A stretch of 64,000 nucleotides of DNA, taken from assembly GCF_000255705.1 (NCBI RefSeq), contig NZ_JH636439.1:1474577-1538576 (forward strand), written 5' to 3'. This document shows, one piece after another, positions 10,995 to 20,209 of this stretch. Below the pieces are notes generated by a model, which was not told the DNA's origin, ran no database searches, and saw only the letters and a program-made list of their open reading frames with translations. Made by a program: the position numbers and the translations under genes. How positions within the stretch are numbered: position 1 is the first letter of the stretch; the number at the start of each line of letters is the position of its first letter. Source of the stretch: Zavarzinella formosa DSM 19928. Lineage in GTDB: Bacteria > Planctomycetota > Planctomycetia > Gemmatales > Gemmataceae.

Positions 10995-11239
10995 TGGATG
11001 AACTGAAGGAAGAAGAAATCGTGAACAAGGTGGGGGGGCGTTTCAAGCTCTCCACGTTGATCCAAAAGCGGCTGGCCGCGTTGAACACCGGATCGAAGCC
11101 GTTGGTTCACATGCGTGGCGAACCCATGCAAATCGTGTTGCAGGAAATCATTCAGGACAAGATCTATCTGGATCAATCCGGCGACTTGCAAGAGCGGGAA
11201 CAGCAACTTCCCGCCCAAGAAGATTCTGCGGACGAGTAA
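10991..11239 (+). CDS. rpoZ: RNA polymerase omega subunit
   Basis: 82 residues. The segment [21 protein letters not shown] matches the conserved omega helix region (R-F-x-L-x-x-x-x-x-K-R). It sits directly downstream of gmk with a 4-nt overlap, the classic position for rpoZ. Omega binds the beta-prime subunit and aids polymerase assembly. The C-terminus is Glu/Gln/Asp-rich. Confidence 0.88.
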   Translation: MMDELKEEEIVNKVGGRFKLSTLIQKRLAALNTGSKPLVHMRGEPMQIVLQEIIQDKIYLDQSGDLQEREQQLPAQEDSADE

Positions 11240-11260
11240 CCCCAATCAGGAGCGTCACCC

Positions 11261-12769
11261 GTGGCTGATCTCACTCCGCTTCCGACGGCCCAGCGTCCCA
11301 CCGACGGCGCTTATCAACCCGTCTCCGGCTATGCCGTCGCGGCGGCGGCGACCGCCGGGGTTTTCGTGCTGTTTCTGGTTTTGGTGCTGTTTAGTGCGAT
11401 CACGTCCCGCCGGGCGGCGATGTCTTATGAGTTGATCCTCCTGCCGGTCGTCGGCTTGGGCTTGTCCATTGCGGCCCGTTCCCATTTGAAACGATCCGAG
11501 GGGACGCGTTCCGGCCAAAAGCTGGTTACTGTCGCGTGGTGGGTTTGTGTGCTTGGCGGGGCGGGGTATGCGGCTTATCTCTATGCGAACGAGTTTTTCA
11601 TCGAGCGGGAGTCCCGGACCTACGTTGACAAGTTTTTTGAACAACTTCAAAAGAATCGCCCGCACCAAGCCTACGTGTTTTTAATTGATCCTGTCCAGCG
11701 GGATGCCGCCAGCCCGGACAATCCGGACTTTTTCGAGGCTCAATTCGCGTCCGGGTACGGAAACTTCCGGAATCTGGATCTTGTCCGGCTGGTGCGCCGG
11801 AACCCGAATCAGGTCGAGTTTGAGCATGTCGGTTCTATGGACATCGGGCAGGAAGCCGAGGGCTTCAAGGCCACTCAAATCTACCGGATGACAACCCCCG
11901 AGGGAATTTTTGACGTCCGCCTTGGCTTGAAGGCCGCCGAAGCCCGCAAGGGGGGCAAACCACTCTGGCGAATCAATTCCAAGCCAAACGTCGCTATTTC
12001 CACGAAGCCTGACAAACTTTCACAATACGGTCGGCTCGTTCAGGATTTGGAGGGAGAAGCCAACGGAGTGGTGCGTACTTGGATGTTTTTTGCCTCCACC
12101 GGCCGAATGTTCCGGGCGCACCTGTACACATTGCCGGGCGAGGAGCGTGAGTCGCTGGAGAAGGGGCTCAATCAACTGGCTTTCATGGGTGGTTCGTTGG
12201 CCACGCAATGGACGCTGACTCCCGGCTTTCTGCCGGAGGACCGTCGAAAAGCCCGTGAAGCGGCGATCAACGGCGGGATTGCCGTTGCCGGCGGATCGGT
12301 GTCCATGTCCCTCGCCGGTTGGACGGCCTTCGACGATCTTCTCGACAGCGGGTTCTTCCGACGGGATGACGCCAACACGCCGTTCACCCCGGAGATGATC
12401 CTCAAATTGCGAGCCTATTGGCGAAATCCGCAATTGGGATTGGTCAATCCTGATCGACCACTGCCTCCAAACGTGCTTCCTTCCGAAGCCGCCAGGTTCA
12501 TTTTTGAGAAGGACGAACTGAAGGTCGTTGTGCCCGTTTATTGGTCAACGATGGACATGAAGAGCTTTTACAAATGTGACGTGACTCTGTCGTGTGTCGA
12601 CCCTGAAGTGATCCGGATTTTGTCGGAAGCCCGGCAAAAAGGTGTGTCCGCGCTTGATAACAGCGACTTGACGCTACGCAATCTGCCGTCGCGACGATGG
12701 AAAATCACCTCATTGCAAACCGATTTGGAAGTCATTTTGCCCCCCCAAGGTCCGGCCCCGCCTCGCTGA
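11261..12769 (+). CDS. Membrane-anchored protein of unknown function
   Basis: 502 residues from a GTG preceded by AGGAG at 8 nt spacing. The N-terminus has three hydrophobic segments (about 25-47, 55-72 and 90-108), resembling the small DUF4190-type module. The remaining ~390 residues would lie outside the membrane and contain no motif I recognise. The segment YVDKFFEQLQKNRPHQAYVFL just after the last helix is typical of domains that measure or buffer something at the membrane surface, but that is weak. It lies 21 nt after rpoZ and may be read through from it. Confidence 0.7.
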   Translation: MADLTPLPTAQRPTDGAYQPVSGYAVAAAATAGVFVLFLVLVLFSAITSRRAAMSYELILLPVVGLGLSIAARSHLKRSEGTRSGQKLVTVAWWVCVLGGAGYAAYLYANEFFIERESRTYVDKFFEQLQKNRPHQAYVFLIDPVQRDAASPDNPDFFEAQFASGYGNFRNLDLVRLVRRNPNQVEFEHVGSMDIGQEAEGFKATQIYRMTTPEGIFDVRLGLKAAEARKGGKPLWRINSKPNVAISTKPDKLSQYGRLVQDLEGEANGVVRTWMFFASTGRMFRAHLYTLPGEERESLEKGLNQLAFMGGSLATQWTLTPGFLPEDRRKAREAAINGGIAVAGGSVSMSLAGWTAFDDLLDSGFFRRDDANTPFTPEMILKLRAYWRNPQLGLVNPDRPLPPNVLPSEAARFIFEKDELKVVVPVYWSTMDMKSFYKCDVTLSCVDPEVIRILSEARQKGVSALDNSDLTLRNLPSRRWKITSLQTDLEVILPPQGPAPPR

Positions 12770-12784
12770 TCGTGAGAGATTGCC

Positions 12785-13729
12785 ATGTATCTGATCGCAT
12801 TGGCCGTGCTGGCCATGTCGCCCGCGAGAGAACCCGAAGCCCGTCTTCCCGCCGACGGGCAGCGGGTCTTGTTCTTGGGCGACAGCAACACGTTCGCAGG
12901 CGGTTTCATCGCTCGGTTTGACGCTTACCTGATGACTCGGCATCCCGAGCGGAAAGTCGAACTCATCAATCTTGGTTTGCCGAGTGAAACATGTTCCGGT
13001 CTCTCGGAGGCCGACCACCCCTATCCCCGGCCGGATGTCCACACCCGGTTGGATGCGGCGCTGGCCAAGACCAAGCCGAACATTGTCGTCGCCTGTTACG
13101 GGATGAACGACGGGATTTATTCCCCGTTCGATGAGGGTCGTTTCAAAAAGTATCAAGAAGGCTATGCGGCATTGATCGCCAAGTGCGAAAAGGCCGGGGC
13201 CACTGTTATTCTGATGACACCCGCCCCGTTTGATGCCCTGCCCTTGAAAAACAGAGTACTTCCGGCGGGCGAGCCGAAATATAGTTGGGTGAAGCCGTAT
13301 GCGAAGTACGATTCCGAAGTGCTGACAAAGTATTCGGAATGGCTCGTTGGCTGGCGCAAGAAAGGTTACCTTGTCGCCGACGCTCATTCGGCCCTGTTGA
13401 ACCACCTTGAAGAAAAGCGAAAGACCAATCCCGAATACCGCGTCTCCGGGGATGGCATCCACCCGGATGGCAACGGGCATGAGGTCATCTTCCGCGAGCT
13501 GCTGAAGACCTTTGGCGGTTCGACCGAGGATTGGAAATTGCCGGAAGCTAAATTGTGGAAGCTCATTGAGCAACGACAGCAAATGCTTGGTCTTGCCTGG
13601 CTCACAGATGTGGGCCACAAACGGCCAGACACACCGAAAGGCATCCCGCTGGAAGAAGCCACCAAAAAGGCCGTAGAACTGGAAAAAGAAATCCGGGCGA
13701 TGGTGAAACAGGCTTCCGTCAAACCTTAA
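12785..13729 (+). CDS. SGNH/GDSL-type hydrolase, exported
   Basis: 314 residues beginning with a signal peptide (MYLIALAVLAMSPA). It shows the SGNH blocks: FLGDSNT with the nucleophilic Ser (block I), CYGMNDG (block III), and DGIHPDGNGH containing the catalytic Asp and His (block V). Such enzymes cleave esters of carbohydrates or lipids; the substrate is not evident. It starts 15 nt after the preceding membrane-protein gene and overlaps the convergent amidohydrolase gene by 11 nt at its 3' end. Confidence 0.85.
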   Translation: MYLIALAVLAMSPAREPEARLPADGQRVLFLGDSNTFAGGFIARFDAYLMTRHPERKVELINLGLPSETCSGLSEADHPYPRPDVHTRLDAALAKTKPNIVVACYGMNDGIYSPFDEGRFKKYQEGYAALIAKCEKAGATVILMTPAPFDALPLKNRVLPAGEPKYSWVKPYAKYDSEVLTKYSEWLVGWRKKGYLVADAHSALLNHLEEKRKTNPEYRVSGDGIHPDGNGHEVIFRELLKTFGGSTEDWKLPEAKLWKLIEQRQQMLGLAWLTDVGHKRPDTPKGIPLEEATKKAVELEKEIRAMVKQASVKP

Positions 13730-14648
13730 TGTTCACCCCATAAGCCTTGATCGCGTTCCCGCTCAACACTTTGGCCCTCGCCCCGGCGGGCTTTCCTTTC
13801 AGGTATTCATCAACGATGCCGAAAACGGTGCCGTAACTGGCAAAGCGATCAGCCACCGGCCAGTTGCTTCCGAATACCAAGCGGTCCTCGCCAAAAGCTT
13901 TCCAGACCACATCAATGGTCGGCCGGTAATATTCCACATCCTTCGGGGCGGTTCCGTCGCTTTTGCCGGTCCCTTCGACAAGAGCCGAGAGTTTGCAGGT
14001 CACCATCGGATGATGGGCTAGTTTGGCGATGTCGTCTTTCCAAGCGACCGGGATGGTTTTTCCGTCGATCCGCACGTTACCGATGTGATTGAGGACGATC
14101 TTCAGCTTCGGAAATTGTTTGGCGGCGGCCAATACTATCGGCAGCACATCCGGGCCGCCGTTGATGTCAAGGGTCAACCCGGCGTCAATCATCAGTGAGA
14201 ACTTGTTTAAGATTTTGGGGTCTTTCATCACTTCCTTCAATTCCGCGTTGTTGATGCGAAATCCCCGGTACAACTTCCGCTTTGCCAGTCGCGAGAGATG
14301 TTCGCCAAATTTCGGATCGGCCGGGGCCAGTCGGCCGACGACACCGACAATGATCGGGTGGGCATCGGCCAAGTCCAACAACCAGTCGTTGTCGGCCAGG
14401 CGGGGCGAGGCCTCGACAACCACCGTGCCGCTGACGCCATATGGCTTCGTGAGCGTCACGAACTCCGGGGGCAATACGGATCGATATAGGCTCTTGTCGT
14501 CCTTGCCCGGCCAGTCAACGCCCTCGGGCCGTTTGGGGTCGTAAAAATGGGTGTGGGTGTCGATGATCGACGGCTTTTCGGCCGCATGGGTGATCGTCGA
14601 AGCCATTCCCCCGGCGAGGACGGTGGCAAATTCCCGGCGGTTCAACAT
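13719..14648 (-). CDS. Amidohydrolase (COG3618-type, TIM barrel), exported
   Basis: 309 residues. NRREFATVLAGGMASTITHA is a Tat-type signal sequence. The mature part starts with IIDTHTHFYDP, the metal-binding H-x-H of the amidohydrolase superfamily, and contains LNHIGN and LVFGSNWPVAD further on, as in the 2-pyrone-4,6-dicarboxylate-lactonase-like group. Planctomycetes carry many such secreted hydrolases and the substrate is unknown. Its 3' end overlaps the SGNH hydrolase gene on the other strand by 11 nt. Confidence 0.85.
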   Translation of the reverse strand: MLNRREFATVLAGGMASTITHAAEKPSIIDTHTHFYDPKRPEGVDWPGKDDKSLYRSVLPPEFVTLTKPYGVSGTVVVEASPRLADNDWLLDLADAHPIIVGVVGRLAPADPKFGEHLSRLAKRKLYRGFRINNAELKEVMKDPKILNKFSLMIDAGLTLDINGGPDVLPIVLAAAKQFPKLKIVLNHIGNVRIDGKTIPVAWKDDIAKLAHHPMVTCKLSALVEGTGKSDGTAPKDVEYYRPTIDVVWKAFGEDRLVFGSNWPVADRFASYGTVFGIVDEYLKGKPAGARAKVLSGNAIKAYGVNIKV

Positions 14649-14708
14649 GGCGTGTTCCCGATTGAATTGATTGTTGGTGAATGACCGTTTTAAGCCACAC
14701 TCGATGGG

Positions 14709-15971
14709 TTATTTCTTCGCGGCCACGTCATAACACCAGATAGTTTCCTTCTCGCGGATGTACATCTTCCCGCCGATCACCACCGGGTGCGCCCAGCAGT
14801 TGCCGTTGCCGTTTGGAACCTTGAAGGAACTCAACAGGTTGTATTTCGCCGGGTTGGCTTCCGCGAGCGCGACGACGCCGTTTTGAAACCGGACAAACAA
14901 GAGGCCGTCCGCAAAGGTCATGCTGGCGGAACGTTCGCCGCCGGAGTCGTCCTTGCGGGTCCAGGAGATTTTGCCGGTCTTCGCGGCCGCGCACCAGATG
15001 TTCCCGGAGTCGTCAAAGTCTCCGTACAAATACTCGCCCACTTGAATCACGCCGCCATGTTTGTTCTTCAGTTGGGGGCTCCAATATTCCTCCTTGACGT
15101 TGATCTTGCCCCCTTGGCCGCTCAGGGTCAGCAGGGCGGCGCCCCGGCCATAGCCGGCGACGGCGAACAGTTGGTTCCCTTTCACAATCGTTGTCGGAAT
15201 ATTGGCCGTGTTTCCTTGGAACCGTTCCTTCGTGTTTCCGTAACGCCACAGAAGCGTGCCATCTTTGGCCGCAAATCCGACGAGGCTGTTGGCCAGCAAG
15301 GTAACGTATTGCTTCACCCCGGTGGCATTGCTGATGACCACGGACGAGTAACCGGCTTGATCGCCCCCGGTGACCGCGCCCCTCCATACCGGCTTGCCAT
15401 CTTTTTTGTTCACGCAGAGCAGGGTGGCCGCCGCACCGCCGGGCGTGCAAACCAGGTTTTCGCCATCAACAAGCACGGACTCGGCGTAACCCCAACCCCC
15501 TGCTTTGCCACCGTGTTCTTTGCCGAGGTTGGTTCGCCAGACTTCGGAACCGTCTTTGAGGGAAACGGCCAGAAGATCGCCGTATTGCCCGAGGCCATAG
15601 GCCATGTCGCCGTCGATGGTCGGCGTGCAACGGGGGCCGGGATAGCCGCCGCCGCCGCCGACTTCGCCCACTTTGGTCTGCCAGAGTTTTTTGCCGGTCG
15701 AACGGCTTGTCGCGATGAGATAACAGCCATTTTTGCCGATGTCTCCCATCGTGACCACGAAGTCTCCCTGGATGGCGACGCTGGAAAAGCCCAATCCAAC
15801 GTCGTCTGATTTCCAGGCAAGCATGGGGCCTTCGGCCGGCCATTTTTTCAAGAGACCTTTGTCCGGGGAAAGATCGTCCCGCTTGGGACCGCGAAATTGC
15901 GGCCAGTCCGTTTCGGCCGCCCATGCCGGACTCAAAACCACCAGAAACAACAAGGTGACAAAGAATCTCAT
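14709..15971 (-). CDS. PQQ-like beta-propeller protein, exported
   Basis: The start is placed at the ATG at 15971, which begins a clear signal peptide (MRFFVTLLFLVVLSPAWA); the frame is open another 69 codons upstream but that part is not protein-like. The 420-residue product has repeated propeller blades beginning with DWPQFRGPKRDD, a motif shared by planctomycete outer membrane assembly/PQQ-type proteins. Blades contain strings such as GKKLWQTKVG, GSEVWRTNLG and GKPVWRGAVT. No quinone-binding dehydrogenase motifs were seen, so it is probably a scaffold or binding protein in the periplasm. Confidence 0.85.
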   Translation of the reverse strand: MRFFVTLLFLVVLSPAWAAETDWPQFRGPKRDDLSPDKGLLKKWPAEGPMLAWKSDDVGLGFSSVAIQGDFVVTMGDIGKNGCYLIATSRSTGKKLWQTKVGEVGGGGGYPGPRCTPTIDGDMAYGLGQYGDLLAVSLKDGSEVWRTNLGKEHGGKAGGWGYAESVLVDGENLVCTPGGAAATLLCVNKKDGKPVWRGAVTGGDQAGYSSVVISNATGVKQYVTLLANSLVGFAAKDGTLLWRYGNTKERFQGNTANIPTTIVKGNQLFAVAGYGRGAALLTLSGQGGKINVKEEYWSPQLKNKHGGVIQVGEYLYGDFDDSGNIWCAAAKTGKISWTRKDDSGGERSASMTFADGLLFVRFQNGVVALAEANPAKYNLLSSFKVPNGNGNCWAHPVVIGGKMYIREKETIWCYDVAAKK

Positions 15972-16167
15972 GAGAGCCTCGACGAGGGGATTTTGTTCAG
16001 TTTTCAAGCTTGAACGTCCGCGAGTATAGACGCCGCACGAACGGACCGCAATGCGGGACTTTCGGCAAGTTTGACCGATTGCGTGCTTTTCCCGGTGACG
16101 GCGAGATGGTAGGATGCCTTCACTTCTCCCACATGAAACCGAATATTCCCAGCAGCGGAGACACTCT

Positions 16168-17889
16168 GTGAGCGACACTCCTCACCCGAATGACGATAAT
16201 GATCCGTTCTTCGACAAAGCCGCCGCTTTGGAGAGGGCTTCGACTTTGCCCGAGCATACCGGCCATCCGACTGGCTTCTGGTTCTTTATCTGGGGGGAGT
16301 TCGCCGAGCGGTGTTCGTATTATGGGATGCGGGCGATTCTTGCCCTGTACATGACGGAACGGCTTGGCGTGGACAAAGGCGACGCCGGCACATACATGTC
16401 GTTGTTCATCGCGGCCTGCTATTTTCTGCCATTGCTCGGCGGCATCATCGCGGATAATTTTCTTGGCAAATATTGGACGATTGTTGGTTTTTCGATCCCC
16501 TATGTCGTCGGGCAGGTTCTTGTCGGCGTCGAGGACAAGTTATTTGTGATGATCGCGCTTGGGTTGCTGGCAATGGGGTCGGGTGTCATCAAACCCAACA
16601 TTTCCACATTGATGGGTCTGACATATGACCAGCAGCGGCCGGGGCTGGAGCAGTTACGAACCAGCGCGTTTTCTTGGTTTTATCTCGCCATCAATGTCGG
16701 CGCGTTTTTGTCACAATCCACCATGCCCTATTTGCGACAGGAATACGGGTATCGAGTGGCGTTTATGTTCCCTGCCGCATTAATGACCATCGCCTTGATC
16801 GTTTTTGCTTGTGGTAAAAAGTTTTATGCCAAGGAAACAATCGGAGCGGCGGCGGCTGAAGACGATCCGGACGGCCCTTCAAAATGGGCCGTGCTTGGCA
16901 AGATCGGCATGCTGTTCGGTTTGGTCATGATTTTCTGGGCCATCTTCGACCAGTCGGCGAGCACATGGATTTTCTTTGCCGACACGTACATGGACTGCCA
17001 TATGTTCGGCAAAGTAATCTCTGCGGATGCCATCCAGTCTTACAACGCATTGTTCATTATGATTTTCCTGCCGGTGAGTGTTTTGCTGTTCAAGACACTT
17101 GCCGCCGTCGGCTACAAAATTCGCGCGACCGACAAGATGATGGTCGGTTTCATTCTGACGGCGTCGTGCATGGGTGTCATGAGTTACGCCGGATTCAAGG
17201 CGGGCAAGGCCGAGAAGGCTGTCAAGTTGACCAACCCGAACGGCACGATCATTCTGGCGAACACAAAATCAGAATTCAGCAGTCTCAATGGCCAGCTTGA
17301 TGTCCCGTTTGAGAACGGACCAACCTTGTCGGCGACCGACTTGAAATACAACGAAAAGAACAAGAAGGTGACCTTTGCAAACGGGAAGCTGATCTTTGCG
17401 AATGGTCAAACATTGGATTTCTCCAATGGCGTGCTTGGCGACACTTCCAACTCCTTGTTGAATGCCGACATGTCCTCGCAAATGAAGGAATCGGAGATCA
17501 AGCCCACGTCAGACGCAGATGTGCAAGCGGCGATCAAGAAAGCCGCCGATGGGGCGACTGTGACGCTCGAAAACATCGATTATGTGAAACCGGCTGAACG
17601 GGTCACGGTCTGGTGGCAGGTGTTCGCTTACCTTGTCCTGACACTGGCTGAAATCCTGATCTCCGTGACCGGGCTTGAACTGGCTTTTGTGGTGGCTCCC
17701 AAATCCATGAAAGGACTTGTCACCGCTTGCTGGCTGTTGACGGTGGCGTTGGCGAATCTGCTCATTAACGCGCCGATCACGCAACTTTATCCGCTGATGG
17801 AGCCTGGAGTTTACTTCGCCATGCTGGCTGGCGCGGCTTGTGTGGTGACGTGTTTGTTCTTTTTGGTTGCGATGCGATTCAATCGATAG
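16168..17889 (+). CDS. Proton-dependent oligopeptide transporter (POT/PTR2) with extra extracytoplasmic domain
   Basis: 573 residues from the GTG at 16168, which has a GGAG 7 nt upstream; an ATG at 16114 would add 18 residues. TM1 carries the POT signature E-x-x-E-R (WGEFAERCSYYGMR) and the PTR2 motif WFYLAINVGAFLS is present. It should import di- or tripeptides with protons. About 120 residues between two later helices (nucleotides 17200-17590) form a non-membrane insertion with repeated short strands rich in 'NG' (NGTIILAN, FANGKLIFANGQ). Divergent transcription from the PQQ-like gene leaves about 195 bp for the two promoters. Confidence 0.88.
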   Translation: MSDTPHPNDDNDPFFDKAAALERASTLPEHTGHPTGFWFFIWGEFAERCSYYGMRAILALYMTERLGVDKGDAGTYMSLFIAACYFLPLLGGIIADNFLGKYWTIVGFSIPYVVGQVLVGVEDKLFVMIALGLLAMGSGVIKPNISTLMGLTYDQQRPGLEQLRTSAFSWFYLAINVGAFLSQSTMPYLRQEYGYRVAFMFPAALMTIALIVFACGKKFYAKETIGAAAAEDDPDGPSKWAVLGKIGMLFGLVMIFWAIFDQSASTWIFFADTYMDCHMFGKVISADAIQSYNALFIMIFLPVSVLLFKTLAAVGYKIRATDKMMVGFILTASCMGVMSYAGFKAGKAEKAVKLTNPNGTIILANTKSEFSSLNGQLDVPFENGPTLSATDLKYNEKNKKVTFANGKLIFANGQTLDFSNGVLGDTSNSLLNADMSSQMKESEIKPTSDADVQAAIKKAADGATVTLENIDYVKPAERVTVWWQVFAYLVLTLAEILISVTGLELAFVVAPKSMKGLVTACWLLTVALANLLINAPITQLYPLMEPGVYFAMLAGAACVVTCLFFLVAMRFNR

Positions 17890-17922
17890 TGATTTTTGGC
17901 GAACAGAAACTATCAACTCATT

Positions 17923-17957
17923 GACAACACCGTGAGTTCGATTCTCACGGTGTTGTC
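17923..17957. terminator. Bidirectional hairpin between convergent genes
   Basis: A perfect 14-bp inverted repeat, GACAACACCGTGAG (17923-17936) and CTCACGGTGTTGTC (17944-17957), with a 7-nt loop. It lies between the stops of the POT transporter (plus) and the HerA-nuclease gene (minus), so it can end both transcripts. No long T tract follows. Confidence 0.75.
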
Positions 17958-17968
17958 GAAATTCAACC

Positions 17969-20197
17969 TCACTCTTTGGTCCCATTGCCAATGGCCGCCG
18001 TTTCCGTAGCCACCCGTTCGGGGGACCATGCCCCTTCGTGGGCGGTCAGTAGTTGTCGGCTTTTGAAACTCACGCCATCGACGCCGCCCGGCAGTTCGGG
18101 CCAGCGGCCGACGAAGGTTCCTTTCGCCGCCCCGACGCGGTCGGCCACCCAAGACGGCGGCGGTCCTTGGGGGGCGAACCAGTCTCGCACACGTTCAACA
18201 TCTTGGGAACTTTCCAAACGGCCGATCAGCTTGGTGCTGCAATTGCCGAACACATTGTAATCGACCGACCTCGGGCTTTGCGTGCAGACGAGGCACGCCA
18301 CCCCGTATTTTCGGCCTTGGGCGAACAGACGCAACAGTGGCTTCTTGGCTGGAGGCTGGGCGGCTCCGGCCGGAAGATAATCTTTGGCCTCGTCTAGATA
18401 AAACAGCAGACGCGGCCGGCCGCCGGTGCTGCCGGAGACAATCATCCAGCGGTACACCTCGACGGCCAGCGAGGCCACGAAGCCTTGTTTTTCGGCGTCG
18501 TCTGCCAGGGCATTCAGGTAGACGACATTGAAGGGAGTCCGGCCCGGTGCCGAGGGAGTGACCAGCCAGCCAAGATCAAGCGGCCGGCCGCCGGTGAACA
18601 GGCGGGAGGATGGTCCCTGTTCCAAGTTGTTCAACTGCCGGGCCAACCTTTCCCGTTCGGCCTTCCGGACGAATCGGTCCGGGTCTTCCAATCCGGCGGC
18701 CGCCGGATCCCGGAGGGCGGCGGCGATGCCCCCCAAACTCAGATCACGGGTCGATCCGGCAGTCAACGCCCGGAGCAGTTGATACACGAACGTCTTCTGC
18801 GATTCGATCTCACCGCTTGCCTTGGCCAGCGTGACCAGATGGCCCGCCGTCGTCGCCAGCAAGTCATCCACGTCCGCCCCGCCGGTTTCTGGCAGCTTTA
18901 ACGGATTCAGGCTCACCCGCACCCCGTGATCGGTGCCCGGCGTCAGCACGCGCACATCCGTTCCCTGCCGGAAGCGGGTGGCCCGTTTTCGTGTGGCCGC
19001 TGACAATCCGGCCGGATCGGCCGGACGCAAAAATTGAACCAGATCCCCTTGGGGATCGATGGCCAAGACGGCCACCCCCGCCAGCGCGGCCTCTTCGGCA
19101 ATCACTTTCGCCAGCCATGTTTTCCCGCTTCCCGCCGCCCCGACCACGGCGACATGCGTGGGCAGGCTGGAGATCGGAATCTCAGTGGGCTTGCCATCAT
19201 TGCCTTGGCCAATCCAAAGATTTTCCCCGGCGACTGGTTCCGCAACTGGGGGCCGAACTTCCGGCCGAACCGGAGCGGCCGTTTCGGTCGTCCAATGTTT
19301 CAGCCGTTCGCCGGTGGCCACCGGGCCGAGGCGTTTCGGGCACTCATCACTCCATCGGCATCGAGAACACACGGCCGGTTCGCCCGGCGGCTTCAAGCCG
19401 GTTCCAGTGGTCTCGTCAAAGCGAACCCATTCCCGCATCGACGCCAGCAAGTTGAAAACGGTGGCCCGGCTGGCCTCCACTTCCTTCCAAGACAGTTCGT
19501 GCAACTCCCGGCGGGGATGCAAATACAGCACTCCCGCCGATGGTTTTGTCCCATGTTGGACATGGTGCATCAACGCATAGAGGCCGACCTGAAACTTGTC
19601 AGCCGAACTTGGAGGCAGGAGCTTGTAATCCAAAATGCGATCCGCGCCGGAACGCCAGTCGTGAAACACATAATCGAGAATCCCGGTGACATGAACCGGC
19701 TCGCCCGCCGCGCCGACCGGAAACGTCACATCGACCCGGCGGCGTTTGTCCGCGAACAATTCCTCGGCCACCGTTTCGGTTTCCCGGCCTTGTCCAAAGG
19801 CGTAAATCAGCACGTCCGCGAGTTCGCTGGTGTAATTCTTCACCACATTCAAAAACGCCTGTTGCTGCTCGCCATCCTTCGCGGCCAGTGCTTCGTGATC
19901 AACGCATTCCCAATAGAAGACCGACAAAATCGCGGCCGCCACGGCATCCCGGTTGGGCTTTGGTGTCAGCACGGCGACGAGTTCCGGCAGGGCAAACAAC
20001 CGGCGATGTTCCCGGTGAAACACATCAACAGAATTGTGAAACAAGCCTCCGGCCGCCGAACCTTCATCGCCTTGCCGCCAGAGACGGGTCGGCCGGGCCG
20101 CCGGGTTTGTTTTGGCTTGGACAGCGTCAAAATACAGGATGCGCGGACAGGTCGACGCCACGCATACCTGAGTCACGTTGAAATGAACGGGCGGCAT
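17969..20197 (-). CDS. Cas4-like Fe-S nuclease fused to HerA-like ATPase
   Basis: 742 residues from the ATG at 20197; TTG 20209 and GTG 20206 are alternatives and none has a Shine-Dalgarno. Residues 1-295 look like a PD-(D/E)XK nuclease of the Cas4/AddB/RecB type: C17 in STCPR, GLFH with H54, GILD with D175, the DYK motif (D190, K192), the QxxxY motif (Q203, Y207) and a C-x2-C-x5-C cluster (C277, C280, C286) that with C17 would hold a 4Fe-4S cluster. Residues 320-742 are a HerA/FtsK-like ATPase: Walker A GAAGSGKT (353-360), Walker B LLFYLDEA (D602, E603) and CTQSP (about 638-642). Inferred role: ATP-driven DNA translocation coupled to cleavage. It is the last gene of a three-gene cassette, 12 nt after the ATPase stop. 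Confidence 0.85.
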   Translation of the reverse strand: MPPVHFNVTQVCVASTCPRILYFDAVQAKTNPAARPTRLWRQGDEGSAAGGLFHNSVDVFHREHRRLFALPELVAVLTPKPNRDAVAAAILSVFYWECVDHEALAAKDGEQQQAFLNVVKNYTSELADVLIYAFGQGRETETVAEELFADKRRRVDVTFPVGAAGEPVHVTGILDYVFHDWRSGADRILDYKLLPPSSADKFQVGLYALMHHVQHGTKPSAGVLYLHPRRELHELSWKEVEASRATVFNLLASMREWVRFDETTGTGLKPPGEPAVCSRCRWSDECPKRLGPVATGERLKHWTTETAAPVRPEVRPPVAEPVAGENLWIGQGNDGKPTEIPISSLPTHVAVVGAAGSGKTWLAKVIAEEAALAGVAVLAIDPQGDLVQFLRPADPAGLSAATRKRATRFRQGTDVRVLTPGTDHGVRVSLNPLKLPETGGADVDDLLATTAGHLVTLAKASGEIESQKTFVYQLLRALTAGSTRDLSLGGIAAALRDPAAAGLEDPDRFVRKAERERLARQLNNLEQGPSSRLFTGGRPLDLGWLVTPSAPGRTPFNVVYLNALADDAEKQGFVASLAVEVYRWMIVSGSTGGRPRLLFYLDEAKDYLPAGAAQPPAKKPLLRLFAQGRKYGVACLVCTQSPRSVDYNVFGNCSTKLIGRLESSQDVERVRDWFAPQGPPPSWVADRVGAAKGTFVGRWPELPGGVDGVSFKSRQLLTAHEGAWSPERVATETAAIGNGTKE

Positions 20198-20209
20198 CGG
20201 AGACACCAA

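Noticed and set aside
13719..13729. Overlap of SGNH hydrolase and amidohydrolase 3' ends as a sign of a frameshift
   Set aside because: Both proteins end with intact, family-like C-termini; a short convergent overlap is normal in a dense genome.
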